From IMG/VR virus record IMGVR_UViG_3300020056_000048, positions 1-45,915 of that record: DNA of 45,915 nt; one strand, given 5' to 3'. A program made the translations under genes and the position numbers. This document shows positions 26,857 through 33,325 of this stretch, one piece after another (positions within the stretch are counted from its first letter, which is position 1; every line of letters starts with the position of its first letter). This DNA comes from a virus. The notes under the pieces are model-generated. The model did not search any database. It saw nothing but the letters and a program-made list of their open reading frames with translations, and was not told the DNA's origin.

Positions 26857-27759
26857 CTATTCAGCAGCTAGCTTTCGGAAAAAGTCAAGTGATTCATCAT
26901 CATCGTCAAAAGACGTATCAGCTGCTTGTTCTACTACAGGTTTAGCTTCTGCAGCAGGTGGAGTCCAAGCAGGTGCTTCTTCTTCAACTGATTCAGCTGT
27001 TGAGGTAGGAGTAACACTACCCAATACACGCTGCAACTTTGCAGCAAGTTCTTCGTAACTCTTAAAGTTTTTTGGATCATTGAACTCTGAGAGACCATGT
27101 TGAGAATTCCAAACAGTTTCCAAATCATCTTCATTGGCCAAGAGTTGTGAAGGTGTGTCAAATGCTGACTTATCATAGTTACGATAACCTTCTACTTGAC
27201 GAATGCGGAGACGGAAGTTCGAACCTTCCCACAAATCAAACGGATTTACAGCGTCCTCATCTTCAAACTGAGGGTGCATCAAATCATTAATCTTATCAAA
27301 GATTTTCTTACCGTACTCATAGAGAAACACCTTACCCTCGTTAGCTGGGTTGCCAGGATCACTGATTACGTAAATGTTTGAAATGTAATGAAGTCGTCGC
27401 TTTTGCTTACGGGCAACTTCTTTGTCAGCCTCGATTCCAGAATTCCACAACTTAGAGTTGTACTCAGAAACTGGGTCTTGCTCACCAATAGAAGTGAGAG
27501 ACTTTTCAATATACCAACCACCAGGACCTTGAAAGCCATGATCCCAATAACGAACAAATGGTACATCTTCACCAGAAGGTGGAGGTAGGAAACGAATGAT
27601 AGCCGAACCGTTACCAGCAGTATCTACTGTTGGTTTCCAAAAACGTTCGTCAGCTCCTTGCTTTTGCTGACCTCCACTTTGGACTTGTTCTGCTGCTTTG
27701 GCAAGCTTATCGAATTGGCTTGCGCGAGACTGCTTTAATTGTGCAAATGAATTTGTCAT
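26857..27759 (-). CDS. 32: Single-stranded DNA-binding protein gp32, without zinc-binding loop
   Basis: 300 residues (T4: 301). The basic LAST-like N-terminus (LKQSRASQFDKL) drives cooperativity. The OB-fold core is GSAIIRFLPPPSGEDVPFVR, DHGFQGPGGWYIEKSL, DPGNPANEGKVFLYEYGKKI. The acidic C-terminal tail (SFDDDDESLDFFRKLAAE) recruits partners such as gp59. T4's His-Cys3 zinc site is missing: the protein has no cysteine at all. gp32 coats single-stranded DNA during replication and recombination. It has an early promoter, a late box and a palindrome upstream, and its own terminator, so it is transcribed as a strong separate unit. Confidence 0.95.
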   Translation of the reverse strand: MTNSFAQLKQSRASQFDKLAKAAEQVQSGGQQKQGADERFWKPTVDTAGNGSAIIRFLPPPSGEDVPFVRYWDHGFQGPGGWYIEKSLTSIGEQDPVSEYNSKLWNSGIEADKEVARKQKRRLHYISNIYVISDPGNPANEGKVFLYEYGKKIFDKINDLMHPQFEDEDAVNPFDLWEGSNFRLRIRQVEGYRNYDKSAFDTPSQLLANEDDLETVWNSQHGLSEFNDPKNFKSYEELAAKLQRVLGSVTPTSTAESVEEEAPAWTPPAAEAKPVVEQAADTSFDDDDESLDFFRKLAAE

Positions 27760-27823
27760 ATGTTTTTCCTTGTATTAGCAACGTATGTTTTCTTATCCAC
27801 ATTATTCATAATATAACAAGTAT

Positions 27824-27852
27824 ATCTTACCACAATATCGGAGAAAAGTAAA
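27824..27852 (-). promoter_or_regulatory. Early promoter of gp32
   Basis: The minus strand has TTTACT at 27852-27847, a 17-base spacer ending TGTGG, then TAAGAT at 27829-27824: a sigma-70-type promoter with an extended -10 (TGn). It shares TTTACTTTT and the TGG-TA part with the promoter at 31346-31374. Confidence 0.7.
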
Positions 27853-27868
27853 CCCTTTCTCCGATATT
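27834..27868. promoter_or_regulatory. 13-bp perfect palindrome around the gp32 -35 box
   Basis: AATATCGGAGAAA (27834-27846) and TTTCTCCGATATT (27856-27868) are perfect inverted repeats with a 9-base loop that contains the -35 hexamer. It could be an operator, a hairpin in the 5' leader of the late transcript, or a weak terminator for the 90-aa gene; no T tract follows. Confidence 0.7.
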
Positions 27869-27875
27869 ATTTATA
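27868..27875 (-). promoter_or_regulatory. Late promoter box upstream of gp32
   Basis: TATAAATA on the minus strand starts directly after the TGA of the 90-aa gene. A late transcript would begin near 27862, inside the palindrome, so the leader RNA could fold into the hairpin. Confidence 0.6.
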
Positions 27876-28148
27876 TCACTTTTCAGTGACGAACTCATAA
27901 AGTTCTCGTGCCTTTTCCTTGATTTCACTGGGATTTGGTATCTTTGGTAAGAAAGATTCAACATGATTTAATTGTTCTTCAAGCTTTCTAATAGATACAA
28001 TATCACCAGTATCACGATAATTAGCAATCGTATTTTCAATCTCTGTATATAAATGCCAAAAGGCACCATTCATTTGATCGTAACGATTCATTTCGAGATC
28101 ACGTGCCATTTCTAGCACCTTAAAACGTAGTTCATATGGATTGGACAT
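27876..28148 (-). CDS. Small helical protein between gp32 and gp59 (DsbA-like position)
   Basis: 90 residues, predominantly charged helix. The start MSNPYELRFKVLEMARDLEM and the end KARELYEFVTEK resemble a small protein conserved near gp32 in marine T4-like phages. T4's cluster holds DsbA (89 residues, double-strand DNA-binding, late-promoter-associated), and size and neighbourhood agree, but I see no convincing sequence match, so the name is not given. An AGGAG ribosome site lies 8 bases before the ATG. Confidence 0.8.
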   Translation of the reverse strand: MSNPYELRFKVLEMARDLEMNRYDQMNGAFWHLYTEIENTIANYRDTGDIVSIRKLEEQLNHVESFLPKIPNPSEIKEKARELYEFVTEK

Positions 28149-28181
28149 AACATGTCTCCTGTGTTGTGTGTGTGTAAAATG

Positions 28182-28763
28182 TTATTGAAACTTGTCAGTC
28201 AATAACTGTCGGTATTTACTTTTATCGTAGTTTAAAAAGCTAGCATACTTTAAAAGTGATTGCTTTGTTTTAGGCCACAAAACTTTATCAGATATTTGCT
28301 CGTCCCAATAGTGAAACAAATTACACGTATCATTGAGAATAATCATAGTCTCAGGTGTAACTTCTTTACGCTTATAAGCATTAAGAATTTTTGGATAGTC
28401 ACCATTCTTTACAACAAAGGCTTCATCCAAAGAATCAAACTGAGATACATCTGACTCAAATGTGTATGCTAAAGATTGTTGTCTTTTCTGTGCTTGTTTA
28501 AATACTTGATTATATTCATCTTCGAATAAATTACCTACCCAAAGATTATTTTTTTCAAATAAATTAGAAGCAAGAAAAAGCTCTAAATCTTTTTTCTTTG
28601 AAAGTTTATGATAAAAGTATTTGTCGTTCCTGCATTCAAACTTGCTTTCATTAGTTCTTACTGAGCCACGATATTTAAAGTAGTCATAAGATGGACTATT
28701 GAAATGAAGCTTAATTGCAGTGAACATTTTGTATGCATCAAACGCATTCATAATGTTTATCAT
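28182..28763 (-). CDS. 59: Helicase loader gp59
   Basis: 193 residues (T4: 217). It matches gp59 in order: AYKMFTAIKLHFNSPSYDYF near the start, RNDKYFYHKLSKK, FLASNLFEKNNLWVGNLF, FESDVSQFDS, then ETMIILNDTCNLFHYWDEQI. gp59 binds forked DNA and gp32 and loads the gp41 helicase for recombination-dependent replication. Its ATG overlaps the gp33 stop (ATGA), as in a coupled operon. Gene order 33-59-(90 aa)-32 is close to T4. Confidence 0.92.
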   Translation of the reverse strand: MINIMNAFDAYKMFTAIKLHFNSPSYDYFKYRGSVRTNESKFECRNDKYFYHKLSKKKDLELFLASNLFEKNNLWVGNLFEDEYNQVFKQAQKRQQSLAYTFESDVSQFDSLDEAFVVKNGDYPKILNAYKRKEVTPETMIILNDTCNLFHYWDEQISDKVLWPKTKQSLLKYASFLNYDKSKYRQLLTDKFQ

Positions 28764-29005
28764 ACAGGTAGTCGCGATGTTTTCATTAAAAAATTAAGAT
28801 CTTCAGCTTCTTCTTGAAGTTTTGCTTTGAGTACTACATTCTTTTTGATGTACTGAGCAATGACTTCAATTTCCACTTCGTTCTTTTCACAATAATGAAT
28901 GATGGCGTCCATATAATCTACAGAGCCAGCCCTACGAATTTTTTCTATTTCAACAAGAAAATTACTTACTGAATCTGGTTGATCCTTAATGGTTTCGCCA
29001 TTCAT
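28760..29005 (-). CDS. 33: Late promoter transcription co-activator gp33
   Basis: 81 residues (T4: 112). The core VDYMDAIIHYCEKNEVEIEV followed by LKAKLQEEAEDLNFLMK is the pattern of marine phage gp33 proteins. gp33 bridges host RNA polymerase beta and the gp45 clamp to activate gp55-dependent late promoters (TATAAATA), several of which occur in this window. The gene is 3 bases after the 106-aa membrane protein and 4 bases overlapping gp59, so it is expressed with them. Confidence 0.82.
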   Translation of the reverse strand: MNGETIKDQPDSVSNFLVEIEKIRRAGSVDYMDAIIHYCEKNEVEIEVIAQYIKKNVVLKAKLQEEAEDLNFLMKTSRLPV

Positions 29006-29008
29006 TGA

Positions 29009-29329
29009 TTACTTTCCTGCTTTGTCTTTGAGTTCGATAATCATATTATCCTTAGACTTACGACGGTCCAATTTAATACCAAGACTTTTTGCAAGATCAT
29101 CGAGTTTTGCTTTAGTAAGCTTTTTGAGTTCGTCGTCTGAAGGAATTTTGTCGAGAGCTTTTTCAACTGCTTCTTCAATATCATCGGCAATTTCTTCAAA
29201 CTTTTCTTCGACCGCTTCGCGAGCTTCGGTGATGTCTTCTTGAACATCATCAATTTTCTCACTTACTCGAGGCCAAAAAACAAAGGCAGCAATTGCTACT
29301 GCCACCAAACCAGCAATAATTAATTCCAT
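29009..29329 (-). CDS. Membrane-anchored coiled-coil protein with HeH/SAP-like C-terminus
   Basis: 106 residues. Residues 2-20 form one transmembrane segment (ELIIAGLVAVAIAAFVFW). An acidic coiled coil follows (about 25-65), then LTKAKLDDLAKSLGIKLDRR and DNMIIELKDKAG, a helix-extended-loop-helix motif like HeH/SAP/Rho-N nucleic-acid-binding modules. The combination suggests tethering of DNA or RNA to the inner membrane; that is inference. A strong GGGAGGA ribosome site and a TATAAATA box precede it, so it is probably made late together with gp33. Confidence 0.8.
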   Translation of the reverse strand: MELIIAGLVAVAIAAFVFWPRVSEKIDDVQEDITEAREAVEEKFEEIADDIEEAVEKALDKIPSDDELKKLTKAKLDDLAKSLGIKLDRRKSKDNMIIELKDKAGK

Positions 29330-29351
29330 AATGTGTATCCTCCCGGAATAA

Positions 29352-29359
29352 TATTTATA
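29352..29359 (-). promoter_or_regulatory. Late promoter box upstream of the 106-aa membrane protein
   Basis: Exact TATAAATA on the minus strand, 22 bases ahead of the ATG at 29329. The predicted start near 29346 leaves a short leader carrying the GGGAGGA ribosome site. Confidence 0.72.
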
Positions 29360-29363
29360 ACGT

Positions 29364-29382
29364 GGGGAGAGAGGCTCTCCCC
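29364..29382 (-). terminator. GC hairpin after the DUF932 gene
   Basis: GGGGAGAG, loop of three, CTCTCCCC: a perfect 8-bp stem directly after the DUF932 stop and just before the late box. There is no T tract on the minus strand, so it may be a weak terminator or an mRNA 3'-end stabiliser. Confidence 0.5.
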
Positions 29383-29389
29383 GTCTAAA

Positions 29390-30373
29390 TTAAGCAGCTT
29401 CTGCATATTCAACAGCAAGGCCAAGTGCATCGATGTTACGATCTTTATTTGCACCATACCATACAGACTGCATGCGTGTATCGTTATTATGACCCATTTG
29501 GTGGTTGGTCATAAACGTTACAGCATTGTAAGCTTGCCACCAAGATCCTTCAGCAAATTCAGCACCAGGCTGAGTGTGAATTACTTCCAATGCGGTTGTT
29601 GCATTTCGTGACAAAACTTTATCGCCTTTCTTAACTGATGCAATAAGCTCTTCAAAAGACATGTCACTTACACTAGACTTCTTAGTAGTCTTAGGGAATA
29701 CGCTATCAAAGTACTCGATCAATTGATCTTGCTTATAACGCTTGTTCCCAAGAAACTCAGCAGCTTGCTTGTAAGTATCCATCTTATTATGTGCTTCTTC
29801 CAAAGCAACACGAACTTTATCAGCATCAAAAGACTGACGATGGTTGAGGGAAATACCCAATGTAGCCTTTCCGGCTAGAGACATTGACAGAGTATTGTTG
29901 CAGACTACACGAATGGGGGTGAACCGAATGTCTACACCGCGGCCATAGTTGTGTGGGTTGGATAGTAGCAAGTAGGAATCAACCTGATCCTTGCCACCGA
30001 AGAGACTAAAAGATTCATTGACTTTAGCAAGACCCCAAATGATTTTGCCATCCTTCAATGAACCAGCAGTATGCATTTCCATACCACCAGCTTTAGTATA
30101 TTCGTCGAAGAATTCGAATGCTTCTTCGTTTTGAACTGGTACCCAGTCATCACCAACAACATCTAAGATAGTGTTGTCAGAATCACGCATTAGCGCTTGT
30201 TTGCCAGGTACCTGAATGTCGTCATTAACATACATTGGATGCTTACTTACTGTCCAATCCAGTCCAGCTGCTTGCATCATTTGTTGGGGAGTGAGATTAC
30301 TATCGACTTTGGTACCAAGACCGTGCCAAGGTAACTCACCTGCGTATGCCATTGTTTCAACCATGTGTGCCAT
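29390..30373 (-). CDS. DUF932 / phage-plasmid-like protein
   Basis: 327 residues from the ATG at 30373, which has a GGAGGA ribosome site; an upstream in-frame TTG at 30397 lies on top of that site and is less likely. The family is recognised from AYAGELPWHGLGTKV, VVGDDWVPVQNEEAFEFFDE, FTPIRVVCNNTLSMSL and the C-terminal SWWQAYNAVTFMTNHQMGHN. DUF932 proteins are common in phages and plasmids; their molecular function is not established. A near-consensus sigma-70 promoter stands directly upstream, so strong early expression is expected. Confidence 0.9.
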   Translation of the reverse strand: MAHMVETMAYAGELPWHGLGTKVDSNLTPQQMMQAAGLDWTVSKHPMYVNDDIQVPGKQALMRDSDNTILDVVGDDWVPVQNEEAFEFFDEYTKAGGMEMHTAGSLKDGKIIWGLAKVNESFSLFGGKDQVDSYLLLSNPHNYGRGVDIRFTPIRVVCNNTLSMSLAGKATLGISLNHRQSFDADKVRVALEEAHNKMDTYKQAAEFLGNKRYKQDQLIEYFDSVFPKTTKKSSVSDMSFEELIASVKKGDKVLSRNATTALEVIHTQPGAEFAEGSWWQAYNAVTFMTNHQMGHNNDTRMQSVWYGANKDRNIDALGLAVEYAEAA

Positions 30374-30413
30374 AATATAAAGTCCTCCACAGACCAATTC
30401 AATTTACTAGTTA

Positions 30414-30442
30414 ATTCTATCAAAGAAAAACAAAAATGTCAA
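30414..30442 (-). promoter_or_regulatory. Strong early promoter of the DUF932 gene
   Basis: Minus strand TTGACA (30442-30437), 17-base T-rich spacer ending TGA, TAGAAT (30419-30414). It starts 3 bases after the stop of the SWIM-finger gene and lies about 40 bases before the chosen ATG. Confidence 0.85.
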
Positions 30443-30445
30443 CCG

Positions 30446-30787
30446 TTAATTTTTAACAAGTTCCAAATGTTTGCATTTACCACGAAACTTGTATCCAGGG
30501 CAAGTACACGTTCCATCAATTACCATGTACTCATTACCATTCGAGCTTTTGTACACCAATGCACCTGCTGGTACAAAGTGATGTACTTTAAGTTCTTCGG
30601 GTATTTCTTCGTCGAGCTTAAGAAACTTACGACGACTGCGATCAAATCTCATCTTACCAGATAAGATTTCCCAATCACCGCCGCTGGCTTTACGATAAGC
30701 TAAAAGCTTGTCACTAGTGCTGACAATATAATCATGATTGCTGGTGCGGTGTTCGCCCCAGTCAGTTATTTCACGAAGTACTTGCAA
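30446..30787 (-). CDS. Small SWIM-type zinc-finger protein
   Basis: 113 residues. The C-terminus contains CTCPGYKFRGKCKH (C94, C96, C105, H107), a CxCx8CxH SWIM zinc finger, a fold used for DNA or protein binding. The N-terminal 90 residues are charged, with a DYIVSTSDKLLAYRKASGGD segment of no known family. It overlaps the 116-residue gene upstream by 17 bases. SWIM fingers usually sit in larger ATPases, MULE transposases or Sws1-type recombination mediators; a stand-alone copy here may act in recombination or host takeover, which is speculative. Confidence 0.85.
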   Translation of the reverse strand: MQVLREITDWGEHRTSNHDYIVSTSDKLLAYRKASGGDWEILSGKMRFDRSRRKFLKLDEEIPEELKVHHFVPAGALVYKSSNGNEYMVIDGTCTCPGYKFRGKCKHLELVKN

Positions 30788-31121
30788 CGCGGAGCTCCTT
30801 AATGATATTGGTTAAACCTTCATAAGTTTGAAGATCTTCAACAAACTTTTGGCGAGCTCGTTGACGTTTAGCGTTGATTTCAGGGCGCTGACGATTTTGA
30901 ACTACAGAAGATTGTGATTCTTCGCTGGTCAACATATCGTAGATTTTTACGATTGTCTTTGCATGCTTATGCGCAATCCAGCACTTACGACCAGACTCGG
31001 TACGTACCCAATGCAATGGATTAGGATTACCAATAGAATCGACGATCTTACGAATCTGTATGATCATTTGAGTCTGCTTGTAATCAGGATTTAGTACTTC
31101 AATGTCAAGATCATCAATCAT
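30771..31121 (-). CDS. Charged helical protein, function unknown
   Basis: 116 residues. It contains an HWVRTESGRKCWIAHKHAKT segment and a basic helix (NAKRQRARQKFVEDL). No family recognised. It overlaps both neighbours (17 bases downstream, one base upstream), so it belongs to the short early operon starting at the promoter at 31346-31374. The basic composition would allow nucleic-acid binding. Confidence 0.75.
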   Translation of the reverse strand: MIDDLDIEVLNPDYKQTQMIIQIRKIVDSIGNPNPLHWVRTESGRKCWIAHKHAKTIVKIYDMLTSEESQSSVVQNRQRPEINAKRQRARQKFVEDLQTYEGLTNIIKELRVASTS

Positions 31122-31321
31122 TAAATGCTCCTAGTAGATGATTGAACAAATTTCAAAAGTTTAGAATCTTCTTTAAGCTCGATTCGTACTTTATCATTTG
31201 AGTCACAAATGTGAGACTTGTGGAATTCGAAGCAGTTAGTTGCTGCATTAAGACTAGCAAAAGGCAATGACATCCAAGCTGCATCATTACGAGTTACTTG
31301 TACAATATACTTAGTATCCAT
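31121..31321 (-). CDS. Small early protein, function unknown
   Basis: 66 residues from the ATG at 31321, which has GGAG 6 bases upstream; another ATG at 31333 is in frame but its codons contain that ribosome site. It is a compact alpha/beta protein (TKYIVQVTRNDAAWMSLPFA...). No family recognised. It is the first gene after the bidirectional terminator and carries its own early promoter, so it leads the operon that includes the SWIM-finger gene. Confidence 0.7.
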   Translation of the reverse strand: MDTKYIVQVTRNDAAWMSLPFASLNAATNCFEFHKSHICDSNDKVRIELKEDSKLLKFVQSSTRSI

Positions 31322-31345
31322 ATACTTCTCCATTTTGATGGTACC

Positions 31346-31374
31346 ATTCTACCATAGTTTTTTGTAAAAGTAAA
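31346..31374 (-). promoter_or_regulatory. Early promoter of the SWIM-finger operon
   Basis: Minus strand TTTACT (31374-31369), 17 bases ending TATGG, TAGAAT (31351-31346); the extended -10 TGn is present. It lies directly after the large terminator, as a fresh transcription start. Confidence 0.75.
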
Positions 31375-31452
31375 ATAAAAAAAACCCTTAGAAATCAATA
31401 ACTTATGTGACCGCCTATGTAAGTGGTTGATTTCTAAGGGTTTTATTTTTTT
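31373..31452. terminator. Large bidirectional terminator, 18-bp perfect stem
   Basis: AAAACCCTTAGAAATCAA (31381-31398) pairs perfectly with its complement at 31427-31444. The 28-base loop contains a further ACTTA/TAAGT pairing. T-rich tracts follow on both strands (31441-31451 on plus, the A-run 31373-31384 on minus). It ends the phoH/nuclease transcript; the plus-strand activity would block antisense transcription. Confidence 0.9.
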
Positions 31453-31472
31453 GGTAATTTTAGACTTTTTTG

Positions 31473-32147
31473 TTATAAGAGGCCTCTATGATATAACTCA
31501 AAGAACTTTTTGGTCATAGGTACATAATTCTGACAATCCTCAATAAAGACAATAGGATCGTCTTCATGTACTGCCATTAGGATTACAATCTGTTCTACTT
31601 CAAAACCATAATGTTCTTTTGCCATTTCGGAATAAGCAGCACACTGCATAAAATAGCTGGTGATATCTTTCTTATGCTTACGGCGCTTAGATGTTTTAAA
31701 ATCGAGTAATGTATTCTTACCATTATACTTACATAGTAAGTCTGCAGTACCTGCAGTACGCAATTCATTAGAATACATTTGTAATTCAATACCGTATACT
31801 TCATCGACATTGTCATCGAGGTATGGTTTGATTTTGAGGAATCGACTGACAGGAATAGGCATGTCTTCACGCCAGGTAGGATCATTGAGCATGTATTTTT
31901 CTGCAACATTGTGTACTGCTGTTCCAGCTGATGAAGCCTGACGAGCAATTTTATTTGCTTCAGCTTCACCTACACGCTTACGCCATTCATGTAGTTTCCT
32001 TTGTCCGAGTTTGCCAAGGACTGTAGTGACCGATGGATACTTATCACCAGAGTCAGTCACATACAGTCGTTGACCCTCCTCGTTAATTCGCTTTAATTTT
32101 CTGGGTTCGAACAGTTTATGCACAAAGCCCGAGTTGTTCTCTTGCAA
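31473..32147 (-). CDS. PD-(D/E)XK nuclease (RecB/Cas4-like exonuclease)
   Basis: 224 residues from a TTG start at 32147, chosen because AAGGAG stands 7 bases upstream inside phoH. The catalytic order is complete: H79 (GTAVHN), E121 (GIELQ), D136 (AGTADLL), D149-x-K151 (LLDFKTSK), and the Q168-x3-Y172 helix (MQCAAY). This is the RecB-type core without the Fe-S cysteines of Cas4. It probably degrades host DNA or trims ends in recombination. It overlaps phoH by 32 bases. Confidence 0.88.
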   Translation of the reverse strand: MQENNSGFVHKLFEPRKLKRINEEGQRLYVTDSGDKYPSVTTVLGKLGQRKLHEWRKRVGEAEANKIARQASSAGTAVHNVAEKYMLNDPTWREDMPIPVSRFLKIKPYLDDNVDEVYGIELQMYSNELRTAGTADLLCKYNGKNTLLDFKTSKRRKHKKDITSYFMQCAAYSEMAKEHYGFEVEQIVILMAVHEDDPIVFIEDCQNYVPMTKKFFELYHRGLL

Positions 32148-32856
32148 TGATATACTCCTTCACCAACAAACTGCGGACAATGTCATTTTCGTTGAATTCA
32201 ACGTGTTCAAAGCCTGATAGTGTATCAATAATTTTCATAAAATTAAGTAGACCGTTTCTCTCCTGTTGTTTGGTCAGGTCACTTTGCCTAAAGTCTCCAC
32301 AGAATACAACTCTACAGTTTTCTCCTATTCTTGTTATGATTGAGTCTAATTCGTGGAAATTCATATTATTTACTTCATCTATTATAACAATAGTATTGTC
32401 TAATGTCAACCCTCTGACAAAAGACGTACACATAAAGTTGACGAGCTCTTTGTGTTTTAAAATGTCATATGCGTCACCGCGGCCAAATAGTTCATTACAA
32501 ATTGCCTTGTATGGTTCTTCATATACTCCAATCTTTTCATCTTCTTTGCCGGGCAAGAACCCAATATCACGTGTAGGTACTACGCTCCTTACGATAGTAA
32601 TGTTGTGATAGATTGAACTTGGATCCTCGAATAATTCTCTAAGCGCGAGATAGAGGGAAATGAATGTTTTTCCTGTGCCGGCCATGCCGTGGAGAAGAAG
32701 ATGATCGCCGTGGTCATAGGCGTCAAATGTTAATTGCTGTGCAAAGGTTTTTGGTTCTACATCAAATAGTCTCATTCCTTTCTGTGGTACATGAGTGCGC
32801 TCATCGAGTACACCGTTTTTACGAAGAGCTCTTCGCTGTCGCTTTGAAAGTGCCAT
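32116..32856 (-). CDS. phoH: PhoH-like ATPase
   Basis: 246 residues. Walker A is GMAGTGKT (57-64), Walker B is TIVIIDE (155-161), and the sensor-type segment CRVVFCGDFRQSDL follows. The PVPTRD-like SVVPTRDIGFLPGKEDEKI stretch is typical of the PhoH family. PhoH proteins are common in marine phages; an RNA helicase or RNA-related ATPase role is suspected, not proven. The N-terminal 25 residues are basic. An AAGGT ribosome site precedes the ATG; the adjacent nuclease is coupled. Confidence 0.93.
   Translation of the reverse strand: MALSKRQRRALRKNGVLDERTHVPQKGMRLFDVEPKTFAQQLTFDAYDHGDHLLLHGMAGTGKTFISLYLALRELFEDPSSIYHNITIVRSVVPTRDIGFLPGKEDEKIGVYEEPYKAICNELFGRGDAYDILKHKELVNFMCTSFVRGLTLDNTIVIIDEVNNMNFHELDSIITRIGENCRVVFCGDFRQSDLTKQQERNGLLNFMKIIDTLSGFEHVEFNENDIVRSLLVKEYIIAREQLGLCA
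32381..32409 (-). promoter_or_regulatory. Perfect-consensus sigma-70 promoter inside phoH
   Basis: Minus strand TTGACA (32409-32404), exactly 17 bases, TATAAT (32386-32381). The bases encode the conserved Walker B region, so they may be incidental. If active, it would transcribe the nuclease gene separately, up to the terminator at 31373-31452. Confidence 0.45.
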
Positions 32857-32914
32857 ATACTTACCTTCTTGTTGTTATTTGGGTTTCTATCTTATACTCG
32901 CCAATTCACACATA

Positions 32915-33148
32915 CTAAAAAGTATTAATGTTACTATTCCTCCCTGATGCTTTTTTGACTGACTTGAGAATATCACGGAATCCCTCATCTGGTTTTTGGT
33001 TATAACCAGTTATAAGATTATTCCGCGAAGTGGTAATGATTCTAGTGAGGTGAGGGTTGTTGGCCGAGAATGTTTCCATCTCGGAAATTTTGTGGAAGTG
33101 TTCTTCCTGTTCACCGGTCTCAGAATTGAGATATACGTAGGTAGGCAT
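32915..33148 (-). CDS. FmdB-like small protein lacking the zinc ribbon
   Basis: 77 residues. The start MPTYVYLNSETGEQEEHFHK resembles the FmdB/zinc-ribbon regulator N-terminus (MPxYxY...), but the two CxxC pairs are absent. The C-terminal 35 residues are basic and include PDEGFRDILKSVKK, as in FmdB-type phage proteins. No ribosome site is obvious; a TATAAATA lies 4 bases upstream (33153-33160). The relation to FmdB is tentative. Confidence 0.75.
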   Translation of the reverse strand: MPTYVYLNSETGEQEEHFHKISEMETFSANNPHLTRIITTSRNNLITGYNQKPDEGFRDILKSVKKASGRNSNINTF

Positions 33149-33151
33149 GTT

Positions 33152-33325
33152 TTATTTATAATTTTCTTGTTCTAACAAGGCCTCAATATCATTGGACCTG
33201 AGTATATTTTGTACTCTTTTTTCTTGCTTATGTTCACGATACTCATGAATAAACTCACGTTGTCCACCGTCTTGAAAACGACGTTCTTCTTTGCGATGGT
33301 TACTTTCTCGTTTTGACTTGCTCAT
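33152..33325 (-). CDS. Short highly charged protein (57 aa)
   Basis: 57 residues, rich in Arg, Lys, Glu and Gln (MSKSKRESNHRKEERR...), ending NYK. Its ATG overlaps the stop of the 139-residue gene (ATGA) and its stop lies 3 bases before the next start, so the frame fills exactly the gap between two firm genes. The composition suggests a helical RNA- or DNA-binding peptide. No family recognised. Confidence 0.75.
   Translation of the reverse strand: MSKSKRESNHRKEERRFQDGGQREFIHEYREHKQEKRVQNILRSNDIEALLEQENYK
33153..33160 (-). promoter_or_regulatory. TATAAATA at the end of the 57-aa gene
   Basis: An exact minus-strand late box overlaps the final Tyr-Lys-stop codons of the 57-aa gene and ends 4 bases before the next ATG, giving a leaderless geometry as at gp4. 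Coding coincidence is possible. Confidence 0.35.
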
